From positions 178,991-242,990 of the forward strand of contig VDFB02344204.1 in assembly GCA_007258455.2 (NCBI GenBank): a stretch of DNA of 64,000 nucleotides, in the 5' to 3' direction. A model generated the notes under the pieces. The model did not search any database, was not told the DNA's origin, and saw only the letters and a list, made by a program, of their open reading frames with translations. Both the position numbers and the translations under genes were made by a program. This DNA is from Sequoia sempervirens. Taxonomy: Eukaryota > Streptophyta > Pinopsida > Cupressales > Cupressaceae. Of this stretch, positions 46,311 to 58,455 are shown piece after piece. Numbering within the stretch: the stretch's first letter is position 1; each line of letters opens with the position of its first letter.

Positions 46311-47010
46311 TGCAAACCTCATCCCATTGGGGGATTAGGGCTAGATTGATGTTGAATTCTTAGCTTGATCCTAATCCCATTATTGATGTAAAGCTTGATA
46401 AAAGGTTGATGAGGTTGATGTAGATTGATGAATTGATAAGGTTGATTCACAAAATAATGATAATGGTGAGTAGGAAATCTTGCATAGTCTAGTTGCTTGG
46501 GTGCTTGTGAATATGTTTTTGATGGTTGATATTTTGATGTTTGATAATGATTATTTGGCATTGATCCTACTTGAAAATCTAGAAGGTGTTTTTGACAAGA
46601 CCAAGATGTTGAAGAACATAAACTTTGTTTGATGTTTGCGAGTGCTATAAGTGAGCCAAGATTGGTTTTGAATTGTTTTAGATCAGTTTGGTGTTTGAGA
46701 ACCAAAAGACAAAATCATATTTGTTTGTTGAAGGTTGCAGTTTTCTAATTTAGGAAAAAGCGTCACTCTATTTAGGCAAAGGCATCAAACTGTTTTGATA
46801 CAAAGGTATTGGTATTTTACAAAGGCATTGATGTTCGACAAAAGTGTCAAACTATCTAACAAAGACGTCGCTCTATAAAATGTTTTTTTCCCTAATAAAG
46901 GTGTTGTGATGTGCAAAGGCATTAATGTGAAAATAAAACCATCATTTTGACAAAAATAAAAGTGTCGATTTGTATAAAGGTGTCACACTATTCATGCAAA
47001 GGCATTGATC
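46148..47010 (+). repeat. LTR fragment, copy 1 of a local family
   Basis: Starts TGCTGGGAAAGTTAGAAAG and shares most of 46148-46735 with copy 2 (53947-54528). Landmarks are CTCATCCCATTGGGGGATTAG, GATGAATTGATAAGGTTGATTC and GGTGCTTGTGAA. From 46745 it continues into an array of AAAGGYGTCACTCT-like motifs. A clear 3' end is not seen, so this is a fragment. Confidence 0.7.
46745..47010. repeat. GGCGTCACTCT-type motif array
   Basis: Variants such as AAGCGTCACTCTAT, CAAAGGCATCAAACTG, CAAAGGCATTGATG, AAAAGTGTCAAACTAT, CAAAGACGTCGCTCTAT and AAAGGTGTCACACTAT recur every 20-35 bases. Similar units occur at 46005-46100 and 53445-53880, and inverted at 54545-54720. Confidence 0.65.
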
Positions 47011-47690
47011 TGTCTAGGGGATCTTAAAATGCAAGTTGATCTAATTTGTTTAATATTTTGATTTTGCAAACAAAATATATACCATGTAAAACTGGCTTAA
47101 TGAGATGATATGATTTTTTACATGTGCTCTTCTTCCACTAGAACTCACTAGTTGGTGTCACAAGGTCTCAACATGAAAACATGCCATAGAGTACAACCTA
47201 TTTAGCATTTAGATTAGGTTTGTCTTCTCAAAGTGGTCCCACATGATAAAATATCACACATAGAATGAGTAACTAGAGTATGCACGCATAGATGACACAC
47301 CTCTTACCTTGGAAGGAAAATTTCCTTGCAAGGGATTCCTTCACCTCAATTATGCTTGGTACATGGCAAGTAACTACATGGAACAATTCTATACCATTGC
47401 ACGTCACTAAAAGAAGATTTTCAAAAGTCTTAAGCCTCTAAAACAAATAGGTTTCTAGTGAGTAAAACTTGGAGAACACTGTCAACCTCTCAGACATCTC
47501 CTTGCGAAACCAAAAAATCATAGTTCCCTAGCAAAAGTCTAGAGCACTACATGCACAATCCGACCTACATCTTTCTCTCTCAACCAATTTATATAGCGTG
47601 CCCAAAAACATCACTTGAGGTTGAACCCTTGAGTTCTCGATGAGGATATATCTCAAGGCAGGCCTCCTACTCAAAGAAAAAAAGGAGTTA
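47011..47690. other. Unassigned sequence
   Basis: No gene or element end is recognised. Short phrases such as TGGTGTCACAAGGTCTCAAC suggest LTR or internal retroelement sequence of an unknown family. Confidence 0.3.
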
Positions 47691-47860
47691 ATATTTCTCT
47701 TCACCCAAGATCACACTAGGCAGAGGGGGAGAGGATACATAGCAACCACCTTAGGGTTACAATGAATCAAATTGTAAGTTCAAGATGTTTCTCTTCATCC
47801 AAGATCACACTAGGTGTGAGGGGAGAGGATACACATCCAACTTACCAAGCATGAAAGACA
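47691..47860. repeat. Direct duplication of a ~94-bp unit
   Basis: TTTCTCTTCAYCCAAGATCACACTAGG with GGGGAGAGGATACA occurs at about 47694 and 47788. Two imperfect copies. Confidence 0.7.
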
Positions 47861-50485
47861 ATGAAGACAAAGTTTATTTTAAGTGCACCAAAATAGATGT
47901 GTGGTTCATTTTTAGTTGCATTTAAAGGTGCAAGTTGTGGTTATTGTTAGCTCTCAAAACTACACCATTGCTAAGTTGCAGAACTTAGCATTTTGGAGTA
48001 ACACGAGAACACTCCTAGGCTATGGGTCACCTAAACTTGGAGTGGACCTCCAAATAAGGTTGGCTCCTAAATGGTAATCACCTCATACTATCCTACAGTT
48101 TTGTCAGGGAAAAGGGTAAGAAAGAGTACATGAAATGAAACCTATATTATGGGTGATTCATGAAAATGATCCCAAGCATAATACTGTTGATTTTACACAC
48201 AAAAATGATCAACAACTTAAATAGTGGCTTACAAAACTGAAAACTTCATATGTCTTTGCATAAGTACTTCATAACTAGGCTAAAAATATCAAGGAAAACA
48301 TCCAGAAGGAAGTAAAAAATTTCTCACAACTTAGACTTTCTCTTGAACTAACTCAACACATGTTATGACCTGCAATAGTTCATGTTAACTACATAAAGGA
48401 AAAGAAAATAGGACAAAATCAAAGGGAAAGCTGTTCCACCATAAGATTTCATCAACCATTCTTAAAAGCTTTCATAATAAAAAAACAAATGAGAAGGTAA
48501 AATGGATTATCTTATTGATCAAAAAGGTGTTTCAACTATTGTGCATGCTTGATATTGAGTCACAATGATGCCTTTTGCCTAAAATAGCTCCAAAATAAGC
48601 TACAATGCATGTTGAAATAAGAAAGAACTAACTTCCAAACTGATGTTTGAAGTTACTTATGCCTTTTGGAAGCTTGCCCCACACAAATCCTTCTAGAAGC
48701 TTCTTAGTTGTATGCAACAGAAAAGCCAAAAATAAAGTACCCAAAACCCCTCCAAAAGGTCTCCAAAGTGAAGAAAAGTCAATCCATGACCTTACCCACA
48801 ACAAAAGCATGAGAAATTGCTCCAAGATGCTCTCATTCCCTCCAAAAATCTAGTCAAAAACAACCCACAGACCTTCCACATGTTTGGCACAAGTCATCAT
48901 TATTCAACCCTATCTCCAAACTAGGTCAAACAAGCCTATATTTTTGTCATGTGTTGGCTAACCTCTCCAATCTCCCCTATATTCTTGCATAACGTAAATT
49001 TTCAAACTACCTCCCTTTGACTTGAACTTGAAAATAAATGCTTTTTATTTTGCAGTTACATAACAAATATTAAAGTGATTTATAATGACAACACTTTAAT
49101 ATTTTATTTTATTTACATTTTCAAATTCGGCACAAGGAATAAAAACATTTGGCTTGAGTATGTTCGTAAGGCATATGTAAATGGGAGTATTTGATTGACT
49201 TGGAAAAACATAAAAAGAACACAAGGCATAAGTCAAGGGCATGGGGCATTAGTTAATTGCAAAGTTTTTAAAATAAAAGGCAAAAATAGCCTTTTACCAA
49301 TCGACATCCATTAGGGTTATGAAACCCTAGCAAGCAAAACCGTGACAAAGCTAAATAATGCTTTTCATTTCATTTTTTTCAAACTTTTCTCTATTGAGAG
49401 AGCTGCCATGGTTGAGCATCTGGAAGTTGCTTCTGGAGATTCCCACAAGTAAATTATGAAGGAAACATGGAGGTTGAACTGAGTAAGTCACTGCCTATGA
49501 AAATAAAGCTTTTTTCAATCATTATCTATGAATGAAAATGTTGTTTCAAGCCCACTCATTTAGAAAAATCGTGAACGTGTTTTTTGATTTTTTTCATTTT
49601 CTACATGCTTGACATCCTTGTGAAAGAAAATATGTTTTTTTTTGTTCTCTTTTATGCAAGCTCGAACTCACAGCTTGTTATTCTTTTTGGAAAACATGGG
49701 CTTGTTTTTTTTGTTGTCACAAGTCGTGGCATCTTCCTCCACTATATTGTACGTACTCCTCTTTTATGCAAATTTCAAAGGTTTTAGTTTTAGGTTGTGG
49801 CTCTGTGTTACCACAAAGACAAAGAAAACCTCATTCTGAATATTTTAGCCACTATATCTTGTATATTTTCATGACTTTCCTTTACAAGCAACTGAGGGTT
49901 TTCATTTTCTATGTGGGAATTTTCTGTAACACTCGACTTCATCACCCATTTTGGGTCTGCACTTTTTTGTGGCCTTCTTTCTGAATTTCATTCATGGTTA
50001 TTGATGATCTAATCCCTCTAGGTTTGTGCTTTAAACTATCTGCATATCTTTGTCATCTGCTTTCGAAGTCTTTGTCTTCAAGGCATTAATACCAACATAG
50101 TCTTTGAGACATTGACTGTGATAAACTCCATAAGCATAAGTTCATTGTCCATGCATAACATCATCATAGTCACCTATGTTTGGTAAGATGTTAGGAACAA
50201 AGCCACATATTAGGAAAAAGAAGGAAACTTGAGGAAGATTTCAATAGAATCATTGAATTCAAAGTCAACATCTATTATTTCTCTTGCAATATAGAAATTT
50301 ATACTATTGAGTTATTGTTGGTTGATGACTATATAGAGACAATCTCATGAAATGCTAAATTACCTAATCAGATTCAAATCTCCAAGAATAGACTTAATTC
50401 TTGATGCAATAATTCATGAGTCATAGACTCAAACCTGCTCTTTTCTTTCATGATTGTCACTATTCTTCAATGAAATGCATTGTTC
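47861..50485. other. Long unassigned stretch
   Basis: No convincing gene. At 49318-49460 AAACCCTAGCAAGC is followed by GAGAGAGCTGCCATGG and a 14-codon frame (MVEHLEVASGDSHK), which could be a 5' leader, but nothing supports a continuing reading frame. The rest is AT-rich with short, non-conserved frames. Confidence 0.35.
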
Positions 50486-50499
50486 CTTAGATGCATTGC

Positions 50500-50870
50500 C
50501 TTCCTATCTCTAGGGTGAACCCACAAAAGTGGTTTACAATTGGAGTGAGGAAGGAAAAGTTGAAAAAAATGACCCCATGCCAAAAAATTTCATTTTTGGG
50601 GTTTGAGTGAACTAATAGGTTCAAATGAGCCAAAAGAGGGTTCGCTAGAACCTGGGTCCGAACGAACCTATTCAATGCAAGTTCCCACCATCCCACCAAA
50701 AAACACAATGAAAACCCCCTTTTGAAAGGGGTTTCGCTAGAACCCCCCTGGTTCGAGCGAACCCCCTTTTCCCACCTTCTTGCTCTCTAGCACCAAAAAA
50801 ATTAGAATTTTTTTCCCTTTGAAGCTTAAGTTGAGGATGAAAATGAGGAGACTTCACAAACCCAACTGGA
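50500..50870. repeat. Cluster of GGTTCG...CGAACC palindromes
   Basis: GGTTCGAGCGAACC (about 50750-50763) is a 14-bp near-perfect palindrome. Related pieces lie close by: GGTTCGCTAGAACC at 50639, GGTCCGAACGAACC at 50655 and GGTTTCGCTAGAACC at 50729. The hairpin AACCCCC-TTTTGAAA-GGGGTT stands between. No coding function is visible. Confidence 0.6.
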
Positions 50871-53160
50871 CTCAGGTAGTCCTTGGAATTAGATATCCAA
50901 CGACTATAATTTTAACATGTTTTGGTTTTATTATGTATTTGTTTTCTTAGTTTTATTAAATAGGGTTTTTTCACCGAAAATCAAGCTCTTTATTTTGCAC
51001 ATGTGGAAAAATAGTAGATTATCAAAAAAAACTTTTGAAATAAATGAGTGCACCAGATATTGAAGTCCTTGATCCAACAAAAAAAATTGAATTTCGATAC
51101 ATACAAAAAAAATTACGCGTTATACGGTTCACCTATGTCTGAATTGTAGTTGGTTTGACTTCAAAACTTGATTAAAGAAAAAATATTCAATAAAAAACTA
51201 TCTAACCAATTGGAAGAATTAGATATCAGAGTTACAAATCTAAATTTGAAAGAATTATAATTTTATCCTTCATGGAAAAAAATTTATGTGTTATATGGCA
51301 AGCATTACTCCTTAAAAATGTTGTTTTCCAGAAAAAAACTAGTTTTCGAAGGAGATGGAAAAAGAAGTGCAATTTGATTCCAAAAATTTTGAAAAAAAAT
51401 ATATTTAGAATCTTCAAACAAAATGTCACAAATCACTAGTTCACATCATCTTCAAATTCCTCACGGTTTAGCCGCTATAGGTGCCCGAAAGTGAAGATTT
51501 AGTTAGAAAAAATTATTTTAGTGTCCAGCTTGGCCAAAAATTATAAACCAATATTGTGGGATCACCCTCCATTGAGGTATCCTCTTTTCTAAACTATCAC
51601 TAAAACAGTCAAGAATGCACTTTATTCAAAGCATATTTTAGGACTTCCATGCACACAAATATAAGGATTGTCATTTGTTTGGGAAGTCATCCTCCTCATC
51701 ATTTATTGTCTCAATATGGCATATAGATCCACTGTTTATGCAAAATTTTCATTGTTTTTCCATTTCTATGGAGACTTGCCATCCTTTGATTATTCCTTTG
51801 TGGAAACTCTGCTTTTCAAAAACCTTTGAATTATCCTTCCAAGCTTGCACTCCATGACAACCATTCATGACTATCCTCCAAGCCCTCATTTACTTCCTTC
51901 TATGGCTACATGTTTAACTTACAATGCATCTCCACTTTCAAATGCACAAATCATTAAGGCTTTCAGCTGCAACATTGTGTTTTCCATTTACACTACATTG
52001 TTCTTTGGGACAACAAATGCATTATGGCCTTGACAATGCCTTTCACTCATCACCTATAGCTGCTCCATGTAGGTCATGACAACTTCTGATAGTACTTGAT
52101 AGGTCTTGTTGTCTCATAAACATGATGACCCTACACTTATGAATTTCAAACTGCAAACATCATGGAATCTTTGTAGGCCAGCTTTGTACCATGTTCCTAT
52201 TAGCAAGGAATGTCCTTATTAATATGAGAGAACTCTTATTAATAAGATATCTATTCTTATCAATATCACCATGATTAATGAAACTTGTCTTCAAGGATTG
52301 CATTGGTGACATAAAATGTAACTATCCCCCTCTAATGAAACTAGAGGGAAACATGTTACGCTCAACCCTTGTGGGAGCCCATTTGACTCCACATGCTATG
52401 AAATAATTCAACAACAAAGATTTCACCTATATATACCTGCACAATGAACAAACATATTAGATAAAATAGAGCATATGATAGATGTTTTTGATAACTCTTG
52501 TTTTCCTGGACATTTGTGGTATGCAAGCTATTTTAATGCTTATGAGGATTAGGCTATATGTTTATGGATGTTTGCATATATATTGATTGGTGATCTTTCA
52601 TTACTCTAACCAACTCTCTCTCACAAATGTAGGAATTCTTGGAGTAGTAGGGAAGGAAACCTCTAGAGGTTAGACAAACAGGAGAGGTTGAATAGATGCA
52701 ACTCCACTCAACTGGGATTTGTCATTCAGGCAATGATAGGCCCCCCTTCTTTACATATGAATTTTTTCTTTCTTGTACCTATAAATGTATAGTTTTTTCC
52801 TTTATTTGCATTCAAATAGTCATTCCCTCAGCTTGTGTGGGACACTATACACTTATGATTATCAATAAAGACTACCTTTGCAACAAATTGTTCACTCTCT
52901 TCTCTGTTGTATGCATTCGCACAATGTAATAATGTAGTCTTTTGATAATTTCTTTATGCATATGGATGAAACTTAACATAAAATGATATCTACCTTTCAT
53001 CTTTAGTTTGCAAATGCTATCTCAGGTCTCCCTAATTGAGCTAGAAGCAAAATCAGGTAATGGTTATTTTTAAGCTCAAATGACAAATGTGTTCATTTTA
53101 ACTAAAATACAAGTGTGTTAATTTAAAAATCCAAAAGTGAGTACTTGTGGGGTTCAATTT
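50871..53160. other. Long unassigned stretch
   Basis: AT-rich with no open frame worth calling. A small perfect palindrome AACCTCTAGAGGTT lies at 52659-52672. A TATATATA near 52430 may belong to an unrecognised LTR. Confidence 0.35.
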
Positions 53161-53219
53161 CAATAACACCAAAGCTAAATGTGAGGCTAAGCTAAATTAT
53201 TGAACTAGAAAGATCTAAG

Positions 53220-53880
53220 GTCATCCTTCACATAAGTGTTAAGAAACAATTTGAATTTCATGATTCATGCTTGATTCCTATGACAAGTTTTAATCTAGAT
53301 ACTCTTTTTCTTTGATCCATGCTTCCTTACAAATGCTAGTCTCATAAAATAATAGAAAAAAAAACATAAAATAGGTTAGGGTTATGTAAAAATGCAAATT
53401 AAACTCTGACTAAACCTTAATACGTTATGCTTCTTGTTTTACTTGCAAAGGTGTCACTTTGTTTTGGTAGGGCGCTGCTCTGTCAGACAAAGGCGTCACT
53501 CTATTAGACCTAGAAGGGCATCGATGAAATGCAGAAGCATAATTTTTTGGTAGAGACGTTGACCTATCAACCTGCATAGAAAACCAAAAAGGAACAAGTT
53601 AGGGTTAGGTAAAAATACAAATCAAACTTTGATTAAACCTTAAGGCCTTATGCTTCCTAGTTTACTTGCAAAGGCGTCGCTCTATTTTGGTAGAGGTGTC
53701 ACTCTATCAGATAGAGGCGTCACTCTATTAGACCTACAAGGGCATCAATGAAATTAAGAAGTGTCACTATTGGGTAGAGGCATTGTTATTTGCAAAGGCA
53801 CGGGCCTTTAACATGCAAAGGTGTCACCATTTGTGGAAGCGTCAGTTTGTACTGGCAAAGGCATCACTCTACTTCGTGCA
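53220..53880. repeat. Duplicated ~224-bp unit with GGCGTCACTCT motifs
   Basis: The unit starting AGGTTAGGGTTA(T/G)GTAAAAAT is present at 53373 and again at 53597, with TTACTTGCAAAGGYGTC and CATCRATGAAAT. Each contains three or four GGCGTCACTCT variants. One copy of the same unit is at about 45935 in the first cluster. Confidence 0.75.
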
Positions 53881-53946
53881 CCTGTAATGTCCAAAAAACT
53901 TTAAATTAGCTAATCAGGGACAAGGGTCCCACTGGGCAAGCCAGAA

Positions 53947-54528
53947 TGTGGACATGGAAAGTTAGAAACATCAATTACAATTGAAATAATCCAAGTAAAT
54001 AAAAAAATAATCTAACTAAGCCATATTCCAATGAGATTCTTGCAAATACTAGTTAAGAGATCAATTAAAACATTAAATGACAAAACAAACCAAATTGAAA
54101 TTATAATTAATGAATGTGAACCTCATCCCATTAGGGGATTAGGGATAGATTGTTATGGAATGCTTAAGTTGAGCCTAATCCCATTTTTGATGCAAAACTT
54201 GATAAAAGGTAGATGAGGTTGATGAAGATTGATGAATTGATAAGGTTGATTCACAAAATGGTGATAATGGTGAGTAGGAAATCCTACATAGTCTAGTTGC
54301 TTAGGTGCTTGTGAACTTGTTTTTGATGGTCGATGTTTTGATGTTTGATGTTTGATGTTGATCCTAATTTAAAACCTAGAAAGTGTTTTTGATAAGACCA
54401 ATATGTTGAAGAACATAAACTTTATTTGATGTTTGTGAGTGTTATAAGTGAGCCAAGATTGGTTCTGAATTGTTTTAGATTAGTTTGATGTTTGAGAACC
54501 AAAAGACAAAAAACATATTTGTTTGTTA
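53947..54528 (+). repeat. LTR fragment, copy 2 of the local family
   Basis: Starts TGTGGACATGGAAAGTTAG and runs parallel to copy 1 up to ACATATTTGTTTGTT. It then meets an inverted copy of its own right half. Confidence 0.75.
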
Positions 54529-54925
54529 GTCTCTTTTATTCACACATCGACACCTTTACACATCACAATTCCTTTTTCCAAGGAAAAAATAATTTATAGA
54601 GTGACGCCTTTGTCAGACATTCTGATGCTTCTATTGAAAATCGATGCCTTTATAAAATACTGATGCCTTTTGCATCAAAATAGTCTAATTCCTTTGCATA
54701 AACATAGCGACACTTTTTCCTAAATTAAAAAACTACAACTTTCAATAAAAAAATTGACTGTGTCTTCTAGTTCTCAAACATCAAACTAGTTCAAACAGAT
54801 ACACAAAACCAGTCTTGGCTCACTTTTAGCACTCAAAAACATCAAACAAAGTTTATGTTCTCCAAACATTTTGATCTTGTCAAAAAACCTTCTAGGTTTT
54901 CAATTAGGATCAATCAAACATCAAA
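54343..54925. repeat. Large inverted repeat, ~168-bp arms, ~245-bp loop
   Basis: The left arm 54343-54512 (GATGTTTGATGTTGATCCT to TTTGAGAACCAAAAGAC) is matched in reverse complement by 54758-54925. The loop carries the GGCGTCACTCT motif in inverted form (ATAGAGTGACGCC). A transcript would fold into a long hairpin. Confidence 0.8.
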
Positions 54926-55779
54926 CAATCAACATCAAACAACAAAACATAAATCATCAAAAACATTTCACTTCACACAACAACTTGAAATTTTGACACA
55001 AATATCTTAGACTAAGTTTTTCACAACATAACTAGTTTAGCTCTATGTTTAGAAACAATCTACTTGTAAGAATTTAGTTGGATTAGTACACATATTTTTG
55101 GACAAACTCACCTTGGAGTCACAATTCTACTCTCAAGGTTTTCAAGTTCATAAACATCATCATTAAAACACATCAATCAAACTTGAGTATAGATTCTTGT
55201 CAAACATTGAAGGTTTTACATCATTCAATCATTTGCAAAATCATCAATCATTTGTCCAAAACTTATTACAAGGTCTTTATTGGAAACATTTGAGGCAACT
55301 AAAGAATTTCAACAAGGTCATTTACATCAAACATCTTCTAGGGTAGACACAACTTGTATGGTTGCAGTGTCAAAAAATGTCATCCATGACATTTTCACAC
55401 TTGTTTGGGCCCTCCTTATAAAATCTAGCTTAACACACTCACATTAGGTCTTGGGCCCTTGTGACCTAAATGAACCTAATTGTACCTTATTTTAGGTGTT
55501 GTAAAGTTTTGTACCACACTTTCACACTTTTTTAGGGTTGCCATTATTAATTGGGCTTCTTTATGCCTTATTTGGCCTTTTTATATTCATAAGCCATAAT
55601 TAATGAATCTTTCCAAGGATGATCCTAACAAGTTTCATGATTAATATGCTAAATTAAAGAATCCTAGAGAAAAAAAGAACTATCTTATAAATGCAACAAC
55701 AATTAAAAATAAAAATTGTAATGTTTGAGATTTAATTTGGCAATCTAGTGGTTACCACTAGTTTTTCCCAAGTCTATAC
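54926..55779. other. Unassigned stretch, probably internal or LTR sequence of the same family
   Basis: Many ATCAAACATC/ATCATTTG phrases from 54920 to 55330 point to the same family read in inverse. No open frame. Confidence 0.35.
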
Positions 55780-56370
55780 AAACCTCAACAAAAACCAACG
55801 TTCTTTTGTCAAAAAATTTACATCAATAAAAGCTAGCATTATTTTGCCCAAGCCTCTTGTAACATAAAAACAACTCCTTTTGTTTTTCAAAAACCCACAT
55901 AGACATCAATTTGTTGCTACTGCTGTTTTCCAAAACATTTGAAACACGAAAAATGACTAGTGTTGTGTTCCCACAACCTTCGAAAACAAAAACAATTGCT
56001 AATGTTGTTTTCCCAAACTTTTAAATATGCCAACAATGGTTAGTGTTGTCTTCCCCAAGCCTCTAGAAGCACCAAAAATTGGTAGAGTTATTTTTCCAAA
56101 GCTTTTAAATATGCCAACAATGGCTAGTGTGATCTTTCCAAAGCCTCTAAAAACACTAACAATGGCTAGTGTGGTCTTTCCAAGGCTCTAGAAACACTAA
56201 CAGTTGCTAGAGTTGTTTTTGCAAAGCTTAGAAATACAATAGCAATCACTATTGTCATCTAGTCAAAGCCTTCAAAAACAACAACAATTGCTAGAGTTGT
56301 TTTCCCAAAGCCTCTGAAAGCACCAATAATGACCAATATTGTTTTTCCAAAGCTATTGAAAAAGAAAACA
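55780..56370. repeat. Minisatellite, ~57-60 bp unit, ~10 degenerate copies
   Basis: The unit is close to AACAATGGCTAGTGTTGT, then TTTTCCAAAGCCTCTAGAAACACC. Read on the minus strand many copies give a 19-20 residue repeat with FGKTTLAIVVVFEGF-like sequence, and a short frame (56450-56259) spans about two units. Other units carry stops, so no long repeat protein is made. Confidence 0.8.
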
Positions 56371-56980
56371 AGCACAATGTTTGATGTCATTATCATCTTG
56401 AGCAACTCCATTCCTTTGTTTTGTTGCTTCGTTGCTCTAGCTATTAACAAAGAAAATTATATATCATGATTCTTGGGATGTCACATTAACTTTGTACACT
56501 AATACCAATCCCAAGAACAATGTTTAATCATATTTATTTTTTATCAAAATAATTTATTTATTCATGGATAATATGAAACTCAAACTAGAATGAGCATAAT
56601 CATGGAATAACAACCCCTACCTATTGTAGTTACAAATTAAAGTTGCATGGATTGTGAACTATATAAATCATAAACAAGAACTAAAGAAAAATTAAAATAA
56701 GTTTGAATCTCCCTTCACCCAAAATTGTGAGACTACAATTACAAAACTAAACAAGTGCCATGTAGTGGCGAGTACTTGCCTACCTAGTATTGTAGTAATT
56801 GTATTTGTTGGTTAGTCAATAAATTATTTATGAAATATCAATTAGAGACAAGTCAAATAATAGTTTGAAATAATAGATTATCGCAAGTCATATGTATTGT
56901 AGCTACTTTTGTACAATTGGAATACAATTATCTTGTGTAGTTGATGGATGAGTCATGACAACAATTTAAAGGTTGATTAT
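56371..56980. other. AT-rich spacer
   Basis: No gene. A ~55-bp segment near 56866 (AATAATAGTTTGA...GCAAGTC) recurs at about 57981, on the other side of the LTR that follows. Confidence 0.4.
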
Positions 56981-57975
56981 TGTAACATGGTAAGATAATA
57001 TGATCAAATACAATCAAAATGAACTAAGTAAACAAAATAATTGATCACATTAAACCATATTCAATTAGATTATTATAATTAATAATCAAAGTTCAATTGA
57101 AGCATGAAATATCAAACCAACGCAAATTGAAAACCTAATTAGCAATGCAAATCATCCCATTGGGGGATTAGTGTTGAATTTGATGTGGAGTGCTCAACAT
57201 CAAGCCTAATCCATGGTTGATTGTGCAAAAGCTTGATGAATTGATGGTAATGGTGATTCACAAAATGCTCTCAATGCTAAAAGGTGAGTATGAAATCCTA
57301 CATAGTAAGGTTGTTCAAATGGTTGTGAATTGTGGATTCATGTGAAATGAGAGGTATTTATAGACTTTTGGAATGAATCAATAGTTGAGATTGAATTGGC
57401 TAATCAATGGATGAAATTGAATGAGAGATGGAGACATGGATCAAGGATAGGATCAAGGGTTGATAATGCATGATGGCATGGATCAAGACTTTTAATCAAA
57501 GGTCCAAAATGCTTGAGACAATAACAAATCCCTTGATTTTAGGAAGCATGTGGGAGATATTTCCATGTGGAGGAAGAAATTTGAATTTAAATTGAGGGAA
57601 TATTCCATGAGAATATTCTTGTGCAAGTTGGAGAATTAGAGGAAATATTAGTTAATTAAACAATTTAAGAAATTATTTAATTGTGCAAGTGGAGGAATTT
57701 AGGAACTTTAATTAAACAATTAGGAATTATTTAATCAAAGTAGGATTTACGACATTTAATTAAATAATTTACATTATTTAATCAAAAGAGAAGAAAATTA
57801 GTGTGAAGGATGATGAATTAATCAAATAAAATTAATTATTGGATTAATAGGACAAAACGATGAATTTAATTTAATAATTGGAATTATTTAATTAAATAGA
57901 GGAATTAGGTGGAAAATGAGGGAAATTGTGTTAACTCAATGTGTGATATAATCAAGACATTTTTAGGTGTCTACA
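56981..57975 (+). repeat. Probable solo LTR, copy 3 of the local family (~995 bp)
   Basis: Starts TGTAACATGG and ends GGTGTCTACA. Internal landmarks CATCCCATTGGGGGATTAG and GATGAATTGATGG match copies 1 and 2. TATTTATA at 57355-57362 may be its TATA box. There is no internal region on either side. A clean 5-bp duplication was not seen (ATTAT against ATTCC), so the ends are approximate. Confidence 0.6.
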
Positions 57976-58455
57976 ATTCCATAATAGTTTGATATCAACA
58001 AATTATAGCAAGTCGAATGTATGATGATTTTACTAGGTTTAAGAATATTACAATTGTTGGGTTGAGTTTGAGCTTGAGCTTGATTCATACTAAATGCAAC
58101 TATGACTAACATAGTTGAAGTTGAGTTTCTTTATTAAAATAAATATTATAAAATATTGATGAATAAATGATTTTTTTCAAAAAACCTTTGGAATTTGATT
58201 GATTGATTATAAAAAATTAAAATATAAACATTCTCATAATGATCACAATATTTAAATTTAAAATTTAAGATTAAATAATAGATATAATATGTTTGCTTTT
58301 TATTTTATGTATTAATAATATTGATATGAATATAAATTATATTAATTTTATAATAGTACATGTTATAAATATATAAAATAATATTATCTAAATTTATTAT
58401 GAAACATTTAATACAGGTTTTTTTTAATTTTTTTAATTAATTATCAATAAATAAT
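57976..58455. other. AT-rich spacer
   Basis: Almost pure A/T from 58130 to 58455. No open frame or repeat unit is supported. Confidence 0.45.

Noticed and set aside
56259..56450. P-loop (GFGKTT) protein on the minus strand
   Set aside because: The text comes from a minisatellite unit; neighbouring units carry stops and there is no nucleotide-binding fold around it.
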